From Atopobium sp. ICM42b (GTDB lineage Bacteria > Actinomycetota > Coriobacteriia > Coriobacteriales > Atopobiaceae): a DNA stretch of 64,000 nucleotides. The stretch is taken from contig JDFH01000020.1 of the NCBI GenBank assembly GCA_000564995.1, forward strand, positions 1 to 64,000, read 5' to 3'. Positions 38,616 to 49,400 of this stretch are shown piece by piece (positions within the stretch are counted from its first letter, which is position 1; the number at the start of each line of letters is the position of its first letter). The position numbers and the translations under genes are program-made. The notes beneath the pieces were generated by a model, which did no database searches, had not been told where the DNA came from, and worked only from the letters and a program-made list of their open reading frames with translations.

Positions 38616-40541
38616 CTATCCCCTCTTTCTCAAACCATCACCTGACGATGTAATCTGACCAACAAAAGTTGAAAAACTTTGATGCTTTACCAGTGAACAA
38701 ATTGCCTCTTTATCCATAAGAAGGGACGCCATGTTCTTGTTAAATAAACGGGTCTTCTCGTCTTCTGAACAAGAAACTGAAATCAAAAACACAGCAGCTA
38801 CGTCATGACCGTCCCAATCAATTGGGTTGTCTAATAAACCAACTGCTACACAAGTACGTTCAGATACTGGGCGCGAAGGATGAGGAAGTGCAACCAAGTT
38901 TCCAAAGGCAGTCATTGCTAAAGTTTCGCGGTCAAAAACCAGAGCTCTGAACTCATCTTCAGAAACAGAGATGTTTGATTTCTCACTGTTGCATAATTGA
39001 CTGACCAAAAAGTTAAGTACTTCTTCCTTACTTCTGTACGCAAGATGTGAGAAGAAAAGATGCTCGCTAAAATGTTTAGCAAACTCCTCTTGTTCATCTC
39101 GACGAAGCAAGTCTTTAACTAACAAGTCTTTATTAATGTCATCGAGCAAGAACCCCGAATAACACACAGGAACTGGCAAAGGAAATTCAATCTCAACGGT
39201 AGAGAACACGTAATCAATATGTGAAAAATCAATCTGAGAAATCTGACTTAAATTACACGCAGTAATTGACCCGATATAAGGTCCAAATTCCTCTTTGATA
39301 CGAATTCCCAAAATCTTTGAAGTACCTAGACCTGTTGCGCATACACAAAGTACATTCTTTTTTGGCAGTTCAGTGCGTTTACGCTCCAAAGCCAAAGCAA
39401 ATGCCAGGGCCAGATAAGCTACTTCATGCTCACTGAGAGTTGCTTCGTACTCTTTGGCCAAGATTGTTGACGACTCCATGGCCATCAAGTATGCCAAAGG
39501 CATTCGATACTGGATGTCAGTAAGCAGTGGATTTTCTATCTGCAGGTTATAGTGCAATCGAACGGAAAGTGGCACAATGTGTCTAGCTAAACTCATATGT
39601 AGTTCAAGATCATTCCTAAAATCAAATCTGAAACTACTCCATACCAAATCAATCATCTGACGCGTAACTGCAAATACGTCATCGGTAATTACTAGATTTG
39701 GAGACTCAGAGATATCTTTAAACATCTTTTTAGATGCCAAATGAATTGCAATATAGGCAACTTCTGTCTGAGGAAACTCAACATCAAACTCAGACGACAG
39801 ACAATTTACCAGCTTTTGTGCCACGCTATATTCATACGAGCACTGAATTCTCTTAAGCGAGTCTTCCTGTCCTACAACATAGCGCTGTTGCTTAATGCGA
39901 TTAATTGCAACCACAATATGAATAACAAGATTTCTAATTGCAAAATCATTCAAGCTGACATCATGATGTTCAACACACTCAACTACCAGCTTTGTTACAT
40001 CAGCAATAAGTTCATTATTTTCTACCGTGGCGTGACAACTACCCGAATATGCTTCGTTTGTTACCAGACTTGCCAGGCAGAGCCGCTTATTAAATTCAGT
40101 ACCTTCAATCTGAATTCCATAATGCGATTTACGCATTATGCGCAGGTCAAATCTGGCGAGAAACTCTTCAGCTTGTTTTAAATCAGCCGAGATAGTCTTA
40201 CGAGAGACATAAAGAATCTCTGATAACTCGTCTACCGTAACCCAATCGCTTCGATTAAGCAGATCGTCCAATATATATGCCACACGCTCATTAGAAGTCT
40301 GAGGTAGCTGATCTTCCTTATTAAGCCAACAATCCAAGAGCTCGGGATTAAGAACCTCGAGATGATAACCCTGACCTTTTATTGTTGTAATTTCAGCAAT
40401 GCCTGAGAGTAATTCTTTTGCTCGCTTAATATATGCGCGCACCGTGCGCTCGGAGACGCATAAGGACTCAGACAGCGTTGATGTAGAAACATCTTCCTGT
40501 TTTGCCAAGCACGTTATGAGACGAACAAGTTTGTCATCCAT
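38616..40541 (-). CDS. LicR/BglG-type PRD transcriptional activator
   Basis: 641 residues. Domain order: two N-terminal winged HTHs (residues ~1-60, SERTVRAYIKRA; ~90-135, SRKTISADLKQA), PRD1 (~185-285), PRD2 (~295-400), a galactitol-type EIIB-like domain (LCVCATGLGTSKILG, a Cys) and a C-terminal EIIA (fructose/mannitol type) domain with NLVALPHPSRP (active His). Such activators are phosphorylated by HPr and by the PTS they control, so they switch the operon on when the sugar is transported. It is the first gene of the EIIA-EIIB-EIIC-mupG-EIIC unit. Start ATG 40541 with GGAGGG upstream. Confidence 0.93.
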   Translation of the reverse strand: MDDKLVRLITCLAKQEDVSTSTLSESLCVSERTVRAYIKRAKELLSGIAEITTIKGQGYHLEVLNPELLDCWLNKEDQLPQTSNERVAYILDDLLNRSDWVTVDELSEILYVSRKTISADLKQAEEFLARFDLRIMRKSHYGIQIEGTEFNKRLCLASLVTNEAYSGSCHATVENNELIADVTKLVVECVEHHDVSLNDFAIRNLVIHIVVAINRIKQQRYVVGQEDSLKRIQCSYEYSVAQKLVNCLSSEFDVEFPQTEVAYIAIHLASKKMFKDISESPNLVITDDVFAVTRQMIDLVWSSFRFDFRNDLELHMSLARHIVPLSVRLHYNLQIENPLLTDIQYRMPLAYLMAMESSTILAKEYEATLSEHEVAYLALAFALALERKRTELPKKNVLCVCATGLGTSKILGIRIKEEFGPYIGSITACNLSQISQIDFSHIDYVFSTVEIEFPLPVPVCYSGFLLDDINKDLLVKDLLRRDEQEEFAKHFSEHLFFSHLAYRSKEEVLNFLVSQLCNSEKSNISVSEDEFRALVFDRETLAMTAFGNLVALPHPSRPVSERTCVAVGLLDNPIDWDGHDVAAVFLISVSCSEDEKTRLFNKNMASLLMDKEAICSLVKHQSFSTFVGQITSSGDGLRKRG

Positions 40542-40654
40542 GACGCACCCTCCTTATAGAAAATTATAAAAAGGGGCCCTGACGTTTCCATTTCCAATTC
40601 CGCCAACGGTAAAAGGAAATCAACTTCACATAACATTATTTAAATTTGTTATTA

Positions 40655-40688
40655 AAAACCTGGCGAGAAGATTGCTCCTCTCGCCAGG
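40655..40688 (-). terminator. Terminator of the phosphatase gene with GGCGAGAAG stem
   Basis: CCTGGCGAGAAG (40659-40670) pairs with CCTCTCGCCAGG (40677-40688), followed by T5 on the minus strand. Near-copy of 35248-35282. Confidence 0.9.
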
Positions 40689-40792
40689 CAACTAACCTGT
40701 CAGTTCTTGCCACAGGCCGGACCGTCGCCGGTGCGCGGCGTGGCAGCCCACGAACGCCGCAGACGTCACCGCCTCCCGCGGCCCGCAATTCG

Positions 40793-41977
40793 CTACTTGC
40801 TCGTCAGACGTTCGACAAGCTTGTTGATTTCCCACTCGGTCATGCCTACTTCAGTCAGATACTTGCGAGCTCCGGCTGCGTAATCCGCGCCGTCGAGCGA
40901 ACCGTACGTAGGCACCCCAGCAATGCAGCGAGCGATGTCGTCGAACTTCACGTCAACAACGGCGTCGTAACGAGCCCTATCGTCCTTCTCGTTAATGCCG
41001 TAATAGTTGTCGTAGGTAATCATGTAGTCGTCGCGCATCTCGTCGTAGGATGCGCCACAAAGTGCCTCGAGAAGAGCGCAGACAAAGCCCGTGCGATCCT
41101 TACCCTCGGTGCAGTGAATAAGGTAGGGCCCCTTATGCAGAATTATCTCGCGTAGACCCGCTACCAGGCGATAAGCGTATTGGCCGCCCCGATAATTGGC
41201 GTTGAGGTTAAGAGCCGCAACATTCCCTGCGTCATACAGGCTTTTGTGCCACGTAATGTCGTAGTCCGCATTCTGGTAATAGCCCTGGATCTCTTCATTG
41301 GTGTCCGCGAGGTCCAAGATAAACTGCACGCCACACTTCTGAGCAAGATCCGCTGCGTAGGGCGCACGATTGTTCTGGTTATCAATAGGAGACGCCGAGC
41401 GATACACCACGCCCTCGGCAAGATTTCCGCCCTTCATAGGACGGAAGTTAGCAAAGACCTCGTCACTTGTGTAATCGGAGCGATTGTTAGTGTACGTTGC
41501 ATCCAAGGCCTTCTGAACTGTTGCGTACTTCTGCTTCTCGTGGAGCGTCACCGTGGCCGTATCTCCAGCCTTCAGACCAGCGGTTTCCCACAGAGGCTCG
41601 CCATTATTTATGCACACGTCGATGTAAGGATAGCCCGGATATGCGACAACCAGGGGCTCGTAGGTTTTGGTGTAATAGCCGTTGTAGTACGGAATATCGG
41701 TGAGCTTGTATCCGTTGCTGAACGTAACGTCCACGCTGTCGCCATACTCAAACCCCAGGTTATTGAACTCGTCGATAGTAATATCCAGGTAGCTGCCGCC
41801 AAACTTGGGCTCGTGCATTGCCTCGATTTCCCCCGTTGTGATTGACGACTGCGTTGCTTGCTGGGCAGGGTTGTTCTGCAGGAACGGGAATACGTTGCAT
41901 CCAACCAGCGCAAACGAGAGCACTAACGTCATAAACATGCTCAAAGCCGTCGTAAAACGTTTCTGTAACTTTTGCAT
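40793..41977 (-). CDS. Lipoprotein tyrosine/dual-specificity phosphatase
   Basis: 394 residues. The signal sequence has a lipobox LVGC (Cys about residue 27), so it is anchored outside the membrane. The N-terminal ~150 residues form a beta domain with ITIDEFNNLGFEYGDSVDV, which resembles the S-adenosyl-hydroxide-type fold seen ahead of some phosphatases. The C-terminal domain has the CX5R signature HCTEGKDRTG (about 285-295) and the upstream AEGVVYRSASPID block of the tyrosine phosphatase (Y_phosphatase3) family. The substrate is unknown; it may be an exported phosphoprotein or phospholipid head group. The initiation region reads GGGGCGAGAA-ATG, so the enriched TTCTCGCC word overlaps its ribosome-binding site. 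Confidence 0.85.
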   Translation of the reverse strand: MQKLQKRFTTALSMFMTLVLSFALVGCNVFPFLQNNPAQQATQSSITTGEIEAMHEPKFGGSYLDITIDEFNNLGFEYGDSVDVTFSNGYKLTDIPYYNGYYTKTYEPLVVAYPGYPYIDVCINNGEPLWETAGLKAGDTATVTLHEKQKYATVQKALDATYTNNRSDYTSDEVFANFRPMKGGNLAEGVVYRSASPIDNQNNRAPYAADLAQKCGVQFILDLADTNEEIQGYYQNADYDITWHKSLYDAGNVAALNLNANYRGGQYAYRLVAGLREIILHKGPYLIHCTEGKDRTGFVCALLEALCGASYDEMRDDYMITYDNYYGINEKDDRARYDAVVDVKFDDIARCIAGVPTYGSLDGADYAAGARKYLTEVGMTEWEINKLVERLTSK

Positions 41978-42305
41978 TTCTCGCCCCGATTCTGCCGATC
42001 CTGCGTGTCCAAGGAAGCTGCGATCGAAAGACCATACGCGTCCGTTAATGCCGCATGCTCAATGACTCCGCACGTACAAACCACACCACTTTGACTATAC
42101 GACTGACGAGAAACCCCACCTGTCCAAACAGATGGGGTTCACATGAACGGTGTCGTTTTATCGGTGGGTGGAGAAAGACAAGGTGGTATAAATCAGCCAT
42201 ATTATCCTCAATTCAAAGAGAGTCTTTATATCTTGTCTATTCTTACCGCCTGTAGCGATGAAACAAAGTACTCCCGAAGCTCACCAAAGAAGATGCAAGT
42301 CTGAT
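41978..42305. other. Gap with no gene
   Basis: About 330 bp. It contains an imperfect hairpin without T run (42112-42122 with 42129-42139). No IS256 left end could be recognised, so where the element was truncated is unclear. Confidence 0.4.
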
Positions 42306-42737
42306 TTAGTCCCGAAAGGCGTGTCTTAAGTCATCTACCTCTTCATCTAAAGACTTAACCAGTCTCGAGACTCTACTTCTGCTGATTTTTTCAACACCAA
42401 GCTCACTCAGTGCTTTTTCTACCTTTCTATTTGAGATACCTAGAGTCCACATATCACAGATACAGCTTGCAAGAGCTGTATCACATCTGCTCCACTTGCT
42501 TACGATATCGTCAGGAAAATAGGTTCCTTCACGGAGTTTAGGAATTTTTAAGGTAAGAGTTCCAACTGAAGTTACCAGCTTTCGCTCACGGTATCCATTG
42601 CGAACACAACCAAGCTCTTCTACTTGCTCAACCATTACGGTATTTACTAAGTCTTCAAGTAGTGTTCGTGCCATACCATTAAGATCTAATTTGTGATCTT
42701 GGGTGTAGGAGAGCTCAGTTTCGTGTAGAGTTTGCAT
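42306..42737 (-). pseudogene. IS256-family transposase, N-terminal fragment
   Basis: 143 residues that match the first third of a mutator/IS256 transposase: GYRERKLVTSVGTLTLKIPKLR, TYFPDDIV, and ISRSRVSRLVKSLDEEV. The family is about 400 residues and the DDE catalytic domain is missing, so it is dead. It is read away from the IS end at 42738-42845. Confidence 0.9.
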
Positions 42738-42845
42738 TGCGGTTATTTCCTTTCTGAATTGGTTTGGTGACTATATTTTAGGAAATAACCGCACTTCTTT
42801 TAAATGACTGAAATGCTTGCTTACACCACTTTTCGGGACACGACC
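42738..42845. mobile_element. End of a truncated IS256-family element
   Basis: It includes a 14-bp inverted repeat (42738-42751 with 42780-42793, TGCGGTTATTTCCT) in the transposase leader and, at 42815-42840, an IS256-type tip containing ACACCACTTTTCGGGACACG. The opposite tip is absent. Confidence 0.65.
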
Positions 42846-43142
42846 TTAGTATTAGGTCGCACTTCTCAAGAAACAGATAAAAACCAAAATTGGATTGAAA
42901 TCAATGATCTAGGTTTTGGATTTTACAAAAACGGTCAATTGCTTCCTTTTACACCTGGACACGACTACGAATTAATTATGTTCGAAGACATCATTAAAAC
43001 ATTACAACCAGGTAAGTGGATTGAATGTCTTGTCCGTAAGTCATCTTGTTATGGAGGTGACGCTGGAGATGTACCTGTAGATCCAGATTTTTGTTGGCGA
43101 ATTTACGTTTGTGAGGTAACTATCTATAAGGTACAAGAGTAA
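42804..43142 (+). pseudogene. Hypothetical gene fragment fused to the IS tip
   Basis: 112 codons. The first dozen are read from the IS end itself; the rest (NWIEINDLGFGFYKNGQLLPFTPG ... WRIYVCEVTIYK) looks like the C-terminal part of an ordinary small cytoplasmic protein that I do not recognise. There is no ribosome-binding site. It is best read as a host gene whose 5' part was removed by IS insertion and deletion. Confidence 0.5.
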
Positions 43143-43457
43143 ACTGACCCGAGTCTTCGGGCTCGTGGTACAACGGATGTATCGGCTAACTCTAAGTCTT
43201 TAGAGTTAGCGTCGTAAAATTCTATGGCATGCTTATTTGCAGAGTTATTCTAATTAAATTCGGTGCCATAAGAATTCCCAGCGTCGACGAGAGTCGGGTA
43301 TTCTCCCTCACCATAACGGCTCGGCACACTCTAGGCATACCGTCCCCCAAGACTTCGACTCCTAGGGGACGGTGCGTTAAATCATGCAGCGATTCAAACT
43401 TTGCTTCTGAAAACTGGCGAGATTTTTTAGACGTATGTCTAGTTACAATATACGCAT
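43143..43457. other. Hairpin-rich non-coding segment
   Basis: Three stem-loops: CCCGA/TCGGG (43148-43161), a perfect 11-bp stem (43185-43195 with 43200-43210), and a 9-bp stem, ACCGTCCCC/GGGGACGGT (43339-43347 with 43365-43373). None has a clear T run. It could be an RNA remnant or a terminator cluster between convergent genes. Confidence 0.45.
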
Positions 43458-46292
43458 CTAGCTGAGCTGATATTTTTTACGTCTTCGTTCCAGAGCCTCG
43501 CGACCACCCTCAAGAATTCGACAGGCATGCTCCTGGATGCTGCACTGATCTAGGTAATACTCACTCTGTTTTTTATCCTGTATATTGTTTTCAATTGAAC
43601 CACTTCTATACTCAAATTTTGCCAACCTGTTTTTATTGCCGGCGCCGTGTTGATTGGCGATAATTAACTCTTCCGCATCTGCTCCTAAGGCAATATTTGC
43701 ATTGTGCGTCACGATGATAATCTGGCGCCTACACTTTGCTTCTTTAATAAAGCTACGTAGGTTCGTATAGATAGACTGGTTGTCAAGATCATCTTCCGGC
43801 TGGTCTATCAAGATGGGACAGGTCCCCTTTTCTAGTTCAACAATCAACTCTAATAAAACAAGCCCCTTCTTACCTGGTGACATTTGTTTCAAATCGTCAC
43901 CCTCATTTTTTACTACATAATGGATGTTATACCAATCATCAGATAGGACATTGACTAAGTCACGACTATTAATACCTTGACGCAGTTTAATCTCCTTGGA
44001 GGAGACGGGATTTACTACTGCATCCCAAATCTGCATCAACAACTCTTTTCTAACATTATTAAATTCATCTTCATCTAGATTTTGAAGATCAAATTTAGTT
44101 TCTTTCCTAAATCCAGCCAGACTTCTAAAATTAATAAGAGCACGAAGTCTCTCGATGAAATCGTTGAACTTCCAGATCGGTTCAGCGGAAAACTCCAACT
44201 CTTCAGATAGACCGCTTGTGTCGCCTTTGACCACATCGCAATAACTTATATATGCCTGTCCTCTTAAATCGTGAGCAGACAAAATAGCCTTGCAACTCTC
44301 CTCTTGTTCTTTTTGGAGTTCTTCAATGCGCTTTTCCCTTTCCTGCGCAGCTTTTAAACATTCCCTTTCCTTTGCAAGCCTATCTGCCGTCTTCTTTAGT
44401 AATTCATTCTGCTCTACTTTAGGCCGGAGAGTTTCAATTCTTACTTTTAACGCTATACCTTCTTTAATAGTCTCCTGCAGTTTGACATTAATGTCAGTGT
44501 TAATTTGCGCAAGCTCTTGCTTCCACATAGGCTGAACAGCCGAATTAATTTTATCGACTACCTGTTGAATTTGGTCTGCAACGCTAGGTGTAAGTTGAGT
44601 TAAGTTAGAATCGTCAATAAGGGACTCGCCGATTGAGAGCGTTGGTGTGGGCAATGCATTTAGACCGTTAATATCATTACTAAGCCGCTTTACTTCGCCA
44701 CGTTTCTTTTCAATTTCGGTTAATAATCCGGCATATTCCTCTAATTCTTCTGGCGTAACAGACGAGGTGTCCATTAGCTGTTTTACTTGCTCTTCGAGGT
44801 CGTGTACCGTCTTTTTGAATTGAGCTGAAGTACCCTCTTTTAGGCGCTCTTGTACAAGACATCCAATTTTTTCTTTTGTATCGAAATATTTATTTATTTC
44901 TACATTAACAGTATTGTTGATAGCTGCCAGTTTCGAATTTAGCGTTTTGTAACTAGCTTCAACTTTCTCGTTTTGAAGAAGTACGTCACCAATGAGTTTA
45001 CTTGCACCCTCATTTAATTCTGGGTTATCTACAGTACGGTTGAGATATGTTTGAGGCAAATAAATTATCTGTCGTGCTTCGCCACTCAGGCCATCTTTCC
45101 AAGTAACTGTAGAATCCGCTAGCATCCGTAGCGGCTCTAGAGATGAGTGTTTTTCCTGCTCTGCTGCATAGGTCGGATTAATTGCATGAGCAAGCTGACG
45201 TATAAGAAGTGATTTACCTGTAGATCTACCGCCAATTATGCAGGTCAGTCCCTCATTGAATACAACTTTCCTGCCTTTATAGTCTTCGCCATTAAGCGTT
45301 ATTGACTCAATTATTCGATGCGGGTCAGGAGCTGATGGGATGTATTTACCGATGTGCACCCTATCCTTAGGCTCGCACAGCACCTGTAATAAGCCCTCAA
45401 ACGAAGTGTCGGCCTTTATCCAGCAATAGCGACGTTCAGAAGGCTCAAACATGCGATCAAAACTATGAGCATCCGATCCCCAAATACAAGGCTTAATGGA
45501 GCCAAACTCTTTAATTCGATCTTCTTCTTCGCCTTCTGCAAGTGCCCACTTGCGGGTTGCCTCATTCGATGTGAGATAGAAGTTGGACTGGTAATAGATA
45601 CTCTTTCTTCTAAGGTAATCTCTTCCATTCCATGGCACTTCTGCGAGATTCTCATCTACCGCAGTGGCAACTGCATACGAATCTTTAAAGTCATCACATG
45701 ACTCCAGTAATTTGTGGACTTCCTCATAGCTGATAGAAACATGCTTTAGACCAAGAGAATAGTCGTCTCCCTTTCCACCATTATTCTCTCTGACAGTCTT
45801 TCCTATTTTTTCGATTCCCTCATGAGTGAGTGGTTGCACACCTGGACTCACCTTAACCGTTAACTGATGCAAAAAGCTTTGTTCTATTGTTGTTGGATCA
45901 ATTTCGTTGGAAAACAAGACATGGATATCAATATTCTTTCTCCCTGAGTTCGTGCCTTCAATAAACGTATCGTGGCGTAACTCGATATTGGGAAACACAA
46001 AAATCTCTTTAATTCGATGTCGTATGTCCTCATCGGGAAAGAGCTCAGCAAGCTTTTCGTCATTATCGAGATAGTTATTTTTTAAGCACTTGTAACCGTC
46101 AATGGAAAAGTAATCCGTTATACCGATTGCATAAACATCTTTTTCCAGAGCCTTTGAGAATAAAACTTGAACGTATTTATCAAAATCTTTAGGTTCCTCA
46201 GCGTTGCATCCAAATTTATTGTTAAGAATCGAGTACGGAGTATGTACATGAAAATCCCACTTGCGCCAAATTGATCCATACGGACTGTTCAT
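43458..46292 (-). CDS. TrlF-like PHP-nuclease/SMC-type ATPase
   Basis: 944 residues. The N-terminal PHP domain (1 to ~310) starts KWDFHVHTPYS with the metal-binding HxH and has ITDYFS and SDAHSFD. The C-terminal ABC/SMC-type ATPase has Walker A GGRSTGKS (~350), a long coiled-coil middle (~430-690), signature-like MSPGKKGLVLLELI, Walker B CPILIDQPEDDLDN (~825-838) and the H-loop VTHNANI. Proteins of this 'TrlF' layout are found in tRNA- or DNA-targeting defence contexts. It follows the helicase/methylase pair on the same strand with a 124-bp gap and may be part of the same cluster. Confidence 0.85.
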   Translation of the reverse strand: MNSPYGSIWRKWDFHVHTPYSILNNKFGCNAEEPKDFDKYVQVLFSKALEKDVYAIGITDYFSIDGYKCLKNNYLDNDEKLAELFPDEDIRHRIKEIFVFPNIELRHDTFIEGTNSGRKNIDIHVLFSNEIDPTTIEQSFLHQLTVKVSPGVQPLTHEGIEKIGKTVRENNGGKGDDYSLGLKHVSISYEEVHKLLESCDDFKDSYAVATAVDENLAEVPWNGRDYLRRKSIYYQSNFYLTSNEATRKWALAEGEEEDRIKEFGSIKPCIWGSDAHSFDRMFEPSERRYCWIKADTSFEGLLQVLCEPKDRVHIGKYIPSAPDPHRIIESITLNGEDYKGRKVVFNEGLTCIIGGRSTGKSLLIRQLAHAINPTYAAEQEKHSSLEPLRMLADSTVTWKDGLSGEARQIIYLPQTYLNRTVDNPELNEGASKLIGDVLLQNEKVEASYKTLNSKLAAINNTVNVEINKYFDTKEKIGCLVQERLKEGTSAQFKKTVHDLEEQVKQLMDTSSVTPEELEEYAGLLTEIEKKRGEVKRLSNDINGLNALPTPTLSIGESLIDDSNLTQLTPSVADQIQQVVDKINSAVQPMWKQELAQINTDINVKLQETIKEGIALKVRIETLRPKVEQNELLKKTADRLAKERECLKAAQEREKRIEELQKEQEESCKAILSAHDLRGQAYISYCDVVKGDTSGLSEELEFSAEPIWKFNDFIERLRALINFRSLAGFRKETKFDLQNLDEDEFNNVRKELLMQIWDAVVNPVSSKEIKLRQGINSRDLVNVLSDDWYNIHYVVKNEGDDLKQMSPGKKGLVLLELIVELEKGTCPILIDQPEDDLDNQSIYTNLRSFIKEAKCRRQIIIVTHNANIALGADAEELIIANQHGAGNKNRLAKFEYRSGSIENNIQDKKQSEYYLDQCSIQEHACRILEGGREALERRRKKYQLS

Positions 46293-46416
46293 ATTCCTCG
46301 CCCCTGTTCCATGAGATTATCTTTCTTACTTCTTCATATTTTCAGCCTGCTCAAATACTTTCTAAAGCAAGCACATAAGCCCTCTAACGACTAAAAGTTC
46401 CATAGAACGGTTGCGT

Positions 46417-49400
46417 TCACAGCTTCCCTCCAAACGCTTGTTCAACGAACTCAGCAAGCTTTCCTTCCTTAGCCAGCTCGGCAGAGTCTGCCTTCACGAA
46501 GTTCGTGTCACAGCCGCCTCCTACCTCACCGTTCGCACCCAGAATGTAGTTCGTTGCTATCTTGTAGATGATCTCGGTCGGCGCAATACCAAAGACCTGC
46601 TCTTCCAGGATGTGATTAAGTCTAGTTCGGTCATTCGGGAAAAGGTCACACATCTTTTCACTGTTAAACAAACGCTTTATAACCTCGGTAATGTAGAGAC
46701 CACTCTTCATGTAGAGGTCAGCGAAGGTGTGATCAGGGTCGTCAAAGCAGCCTGGGTTTTCTTGCTCGAACAAGTCAACCATCTTCACAACCACTGCTCG
46801 AGGCGTGAAAATCTGGTTAGTCTTCTGCGGTGGCACGTAGTCGAAGATATCCTCGTCCTGACTGTCATCAAAGTAGTTGGCAAGCTTTCCGCGCAGGCTG
46901 ATGAACTCGTGCACCGAGTCATCAAAAACAACGGGATCAAAAAGTTGTCCCTCAAAGTGAACTGTTTCTCCACTCTCGGGGTCGGTAACATCTCCTCCGT
47001 CGCGCAGCAAGCAGAACTGCTCCACAGTCACGCTTGTTACCTCGAAGAATACATCCTCTGGAATTATCTGATCAAAGTGGGCAAGCGTCGTATCTTCGTC
47101 ACCGTAAGCCATCAGGAACGACGGGATTGTGCGAGAGAATCCACGCAGGTGGTCGCGAATACTACCTTCAATGGTTTGCTTCTTGTTCTCCCTCTTGGCA
47201 GTTTCCACTTCGCGAACTACAGTCTCGCCAGCACTCTTTACCAGTTCATCGCAAGAATCCTTAAGGTTCTCAACGAGGCTCTGTCGCGCGTTCTCAATCC
47301 TTTTATCGTGGGCTCGGTTAATCTCATCAGCTTCTTCCTGCGTCTGAGCAAGGTCAAGCTGACTTGCTCGTTCCTTCTCGATGCGATTCCTCTCGATGGT
47401 AAAATTACCCACCTCTCGGTGAAGTCTGATGTCTACATCCGCCTTGATGCGACGCTCTACCTTTTTCTGCTGGGAGGAGCGGAATTCATCGCCATATTTC
47501 TCATTCGCTGCCTCCACAAGAGGTTTGGCAATACTGTCCGAGAAGATCGACTGCAAATTATCAAGGAACACGTCATCAGAGTCACCGTCCTCATCAACAA
47601 TAATGGTGTCGATAACATCATCGAGCTCATCTGCAATGGAGCTGTAGACTTTTTCTCCAAATATGCCATTGGCGAGACCTATCACCTGTTCCTGTGGAAT
47701 CTCCACCTCGCCGTTTTCATTAAGATTAAGCTCGTCTGCCGTGTCCTCACGGACACCAAGTTCCTTGTTGGGAGCCTTATAGGGCTCAAGTTTTTGCAGC
47801 ACATTGAGTACCTCGGCGGGTGCACGGAAGATGTTCGAGATGTTCTGGAAGAGGAAGTCACTCATGAAGCCGCGACGCACCACCTCACGCGAACGGATCT
47901 TGCGTGGAATAGAGAGTACGCGCTCAGCATCGAGCTCAACCATCTCGCCGTTCTCGTCCTCGCCGATAACCGGGAAGAAATTGAGCAGCGTCCTCACGCG
48001 CTGCTTGCGGTCATCTGCGGTGCCACCACCTGAAGCAGTATCAGTGTAGAGGTCGTTCGCAAACTCCTCGAAGATGGTAAGCGTGCGAGCGGGGTCAAAG
48101 TCGAAAACATATGCGTTCTCTTTACGTAGGAACTTCCCGTTCCTGTTGAACAGACATGGATTCTGCGCACGAAAAGCCGCTTGCATGTAAAGTGCAGGAC
48201 TCTTCATATTGGAAAGCATGAGTACTGCTGTCCATTCAGGAATAGTAACGCCGGTAGTAAGTTGTCCCACCGAGAGTGTGATGGTGTAATCGTGTTCGGC
48301 TATGGCTTTGCAGACCTTGTCAAAGGCTTGAGCACTCACCTCATCGTCGTCCAGTTTACCGTCGCCTGCCGCAAGTACGATTTCGTAGTCTCTGAAGACA
48401 GGATGTTGTTTCAGTTTCTTCGCAAGCGCTTTAGCCGAATCCACTCGGTTGAGCATCCAGAGCGTGTGGCGCAGCTCGTCTCTAAGCTCGGATGTGGAAA
48501 ACGGAAACTTCTTCTGTGTGGTAAGTGCGTCCAAAAAGCGGTTAACGTCATCGTTGTGCAGAAAATAGCCATTTTCGTTGGTAGCAAAGAACTCGTTTAG
48601 ATCGAAGGTATACTCAACGTTCTCTCCGTCGATGTCTATGCCACGTTTAATTTCCCCTGCCACAATGTCGGACATCTGGTAAGTGAACATGTTAAGACGC
48701 GGAAGCTCTGCGTAGGGGTTTGGAAGTTCAGGGTTATCCCAATCTTTCTTGGCCTTCTGTTCGTCGGCGTAAGTCCAGTTGAAAATTGCATCCTCAGGGA
48801 ACTTCTCATTAGCAATCGCTTTAAAGGGTGTACCTGAGAGATGCAAGGTGAACTTACGCTTAATGTGATCAAATGCCACATCAGTCTTGAAAGTATCTAC
48901 ACCCTCATGAGCCTCATCAATAATAAGAACATCCCACTCAAGTTCTGCTACATGGGCAAGCTTGTCATACTTTCCACCAAAATCAATAGCACCTTTAAGA
49001 TCTTGCAGGCTCACGAATTCAATAAAGCCCTTAGGAACACCGTTATTGAACCCTTTTCGATACTGCTCACGAGAAAGACAATATGGCTTTCCTTGAAGTG
49101 TGCTTATAGAACTGATAAATGCTAACCCGGACTCAAACCCGACAAACTTTACATAGTCGTCGTACCAGGAATTTGCAATAGCAGGACGATTAGTAACAAT
49201 AAGGATCTTTTGTGCACCGATACGCTTACAAAAGTCGTACGAAGTAAGGGTCTTTCCGAAGCGAGGTTTAGCGTTCCATAGAAACTCACCACGCTCGTGA
49301 AGGTGTGCGTAATCGACCGTTTTTTCCGAAGCCCTCTCCTGCTCATCGCGCAGTCGATATTCAACGGGTGCAAGCGCATCGCCAACAATTCCATGATTTT

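Noticed and set aside
40695..40790. GC-rich tract after the phosphatase as a gene or repeat
   Set aside because: High GC, but no clear tandem unit and no frame with a start signal.
42112..42139. Terminator upstream of the phosphatase
   Set aside because: One mismatch in an 11-bp stem, no T run on either strand, and no gene ends here.
43160..43215. tRNA-like segment (GTGGTACAACGGATG...)
   Set aside because: No acceptor stem, T-loop or anticodon arm of the right size; only simple hairpins.
46411..48033. 540-codon plus-strand frame opposite the restriction helicase
   Set aside because: Antisense shadow; the minus-strand product has conserved helicase motifs.
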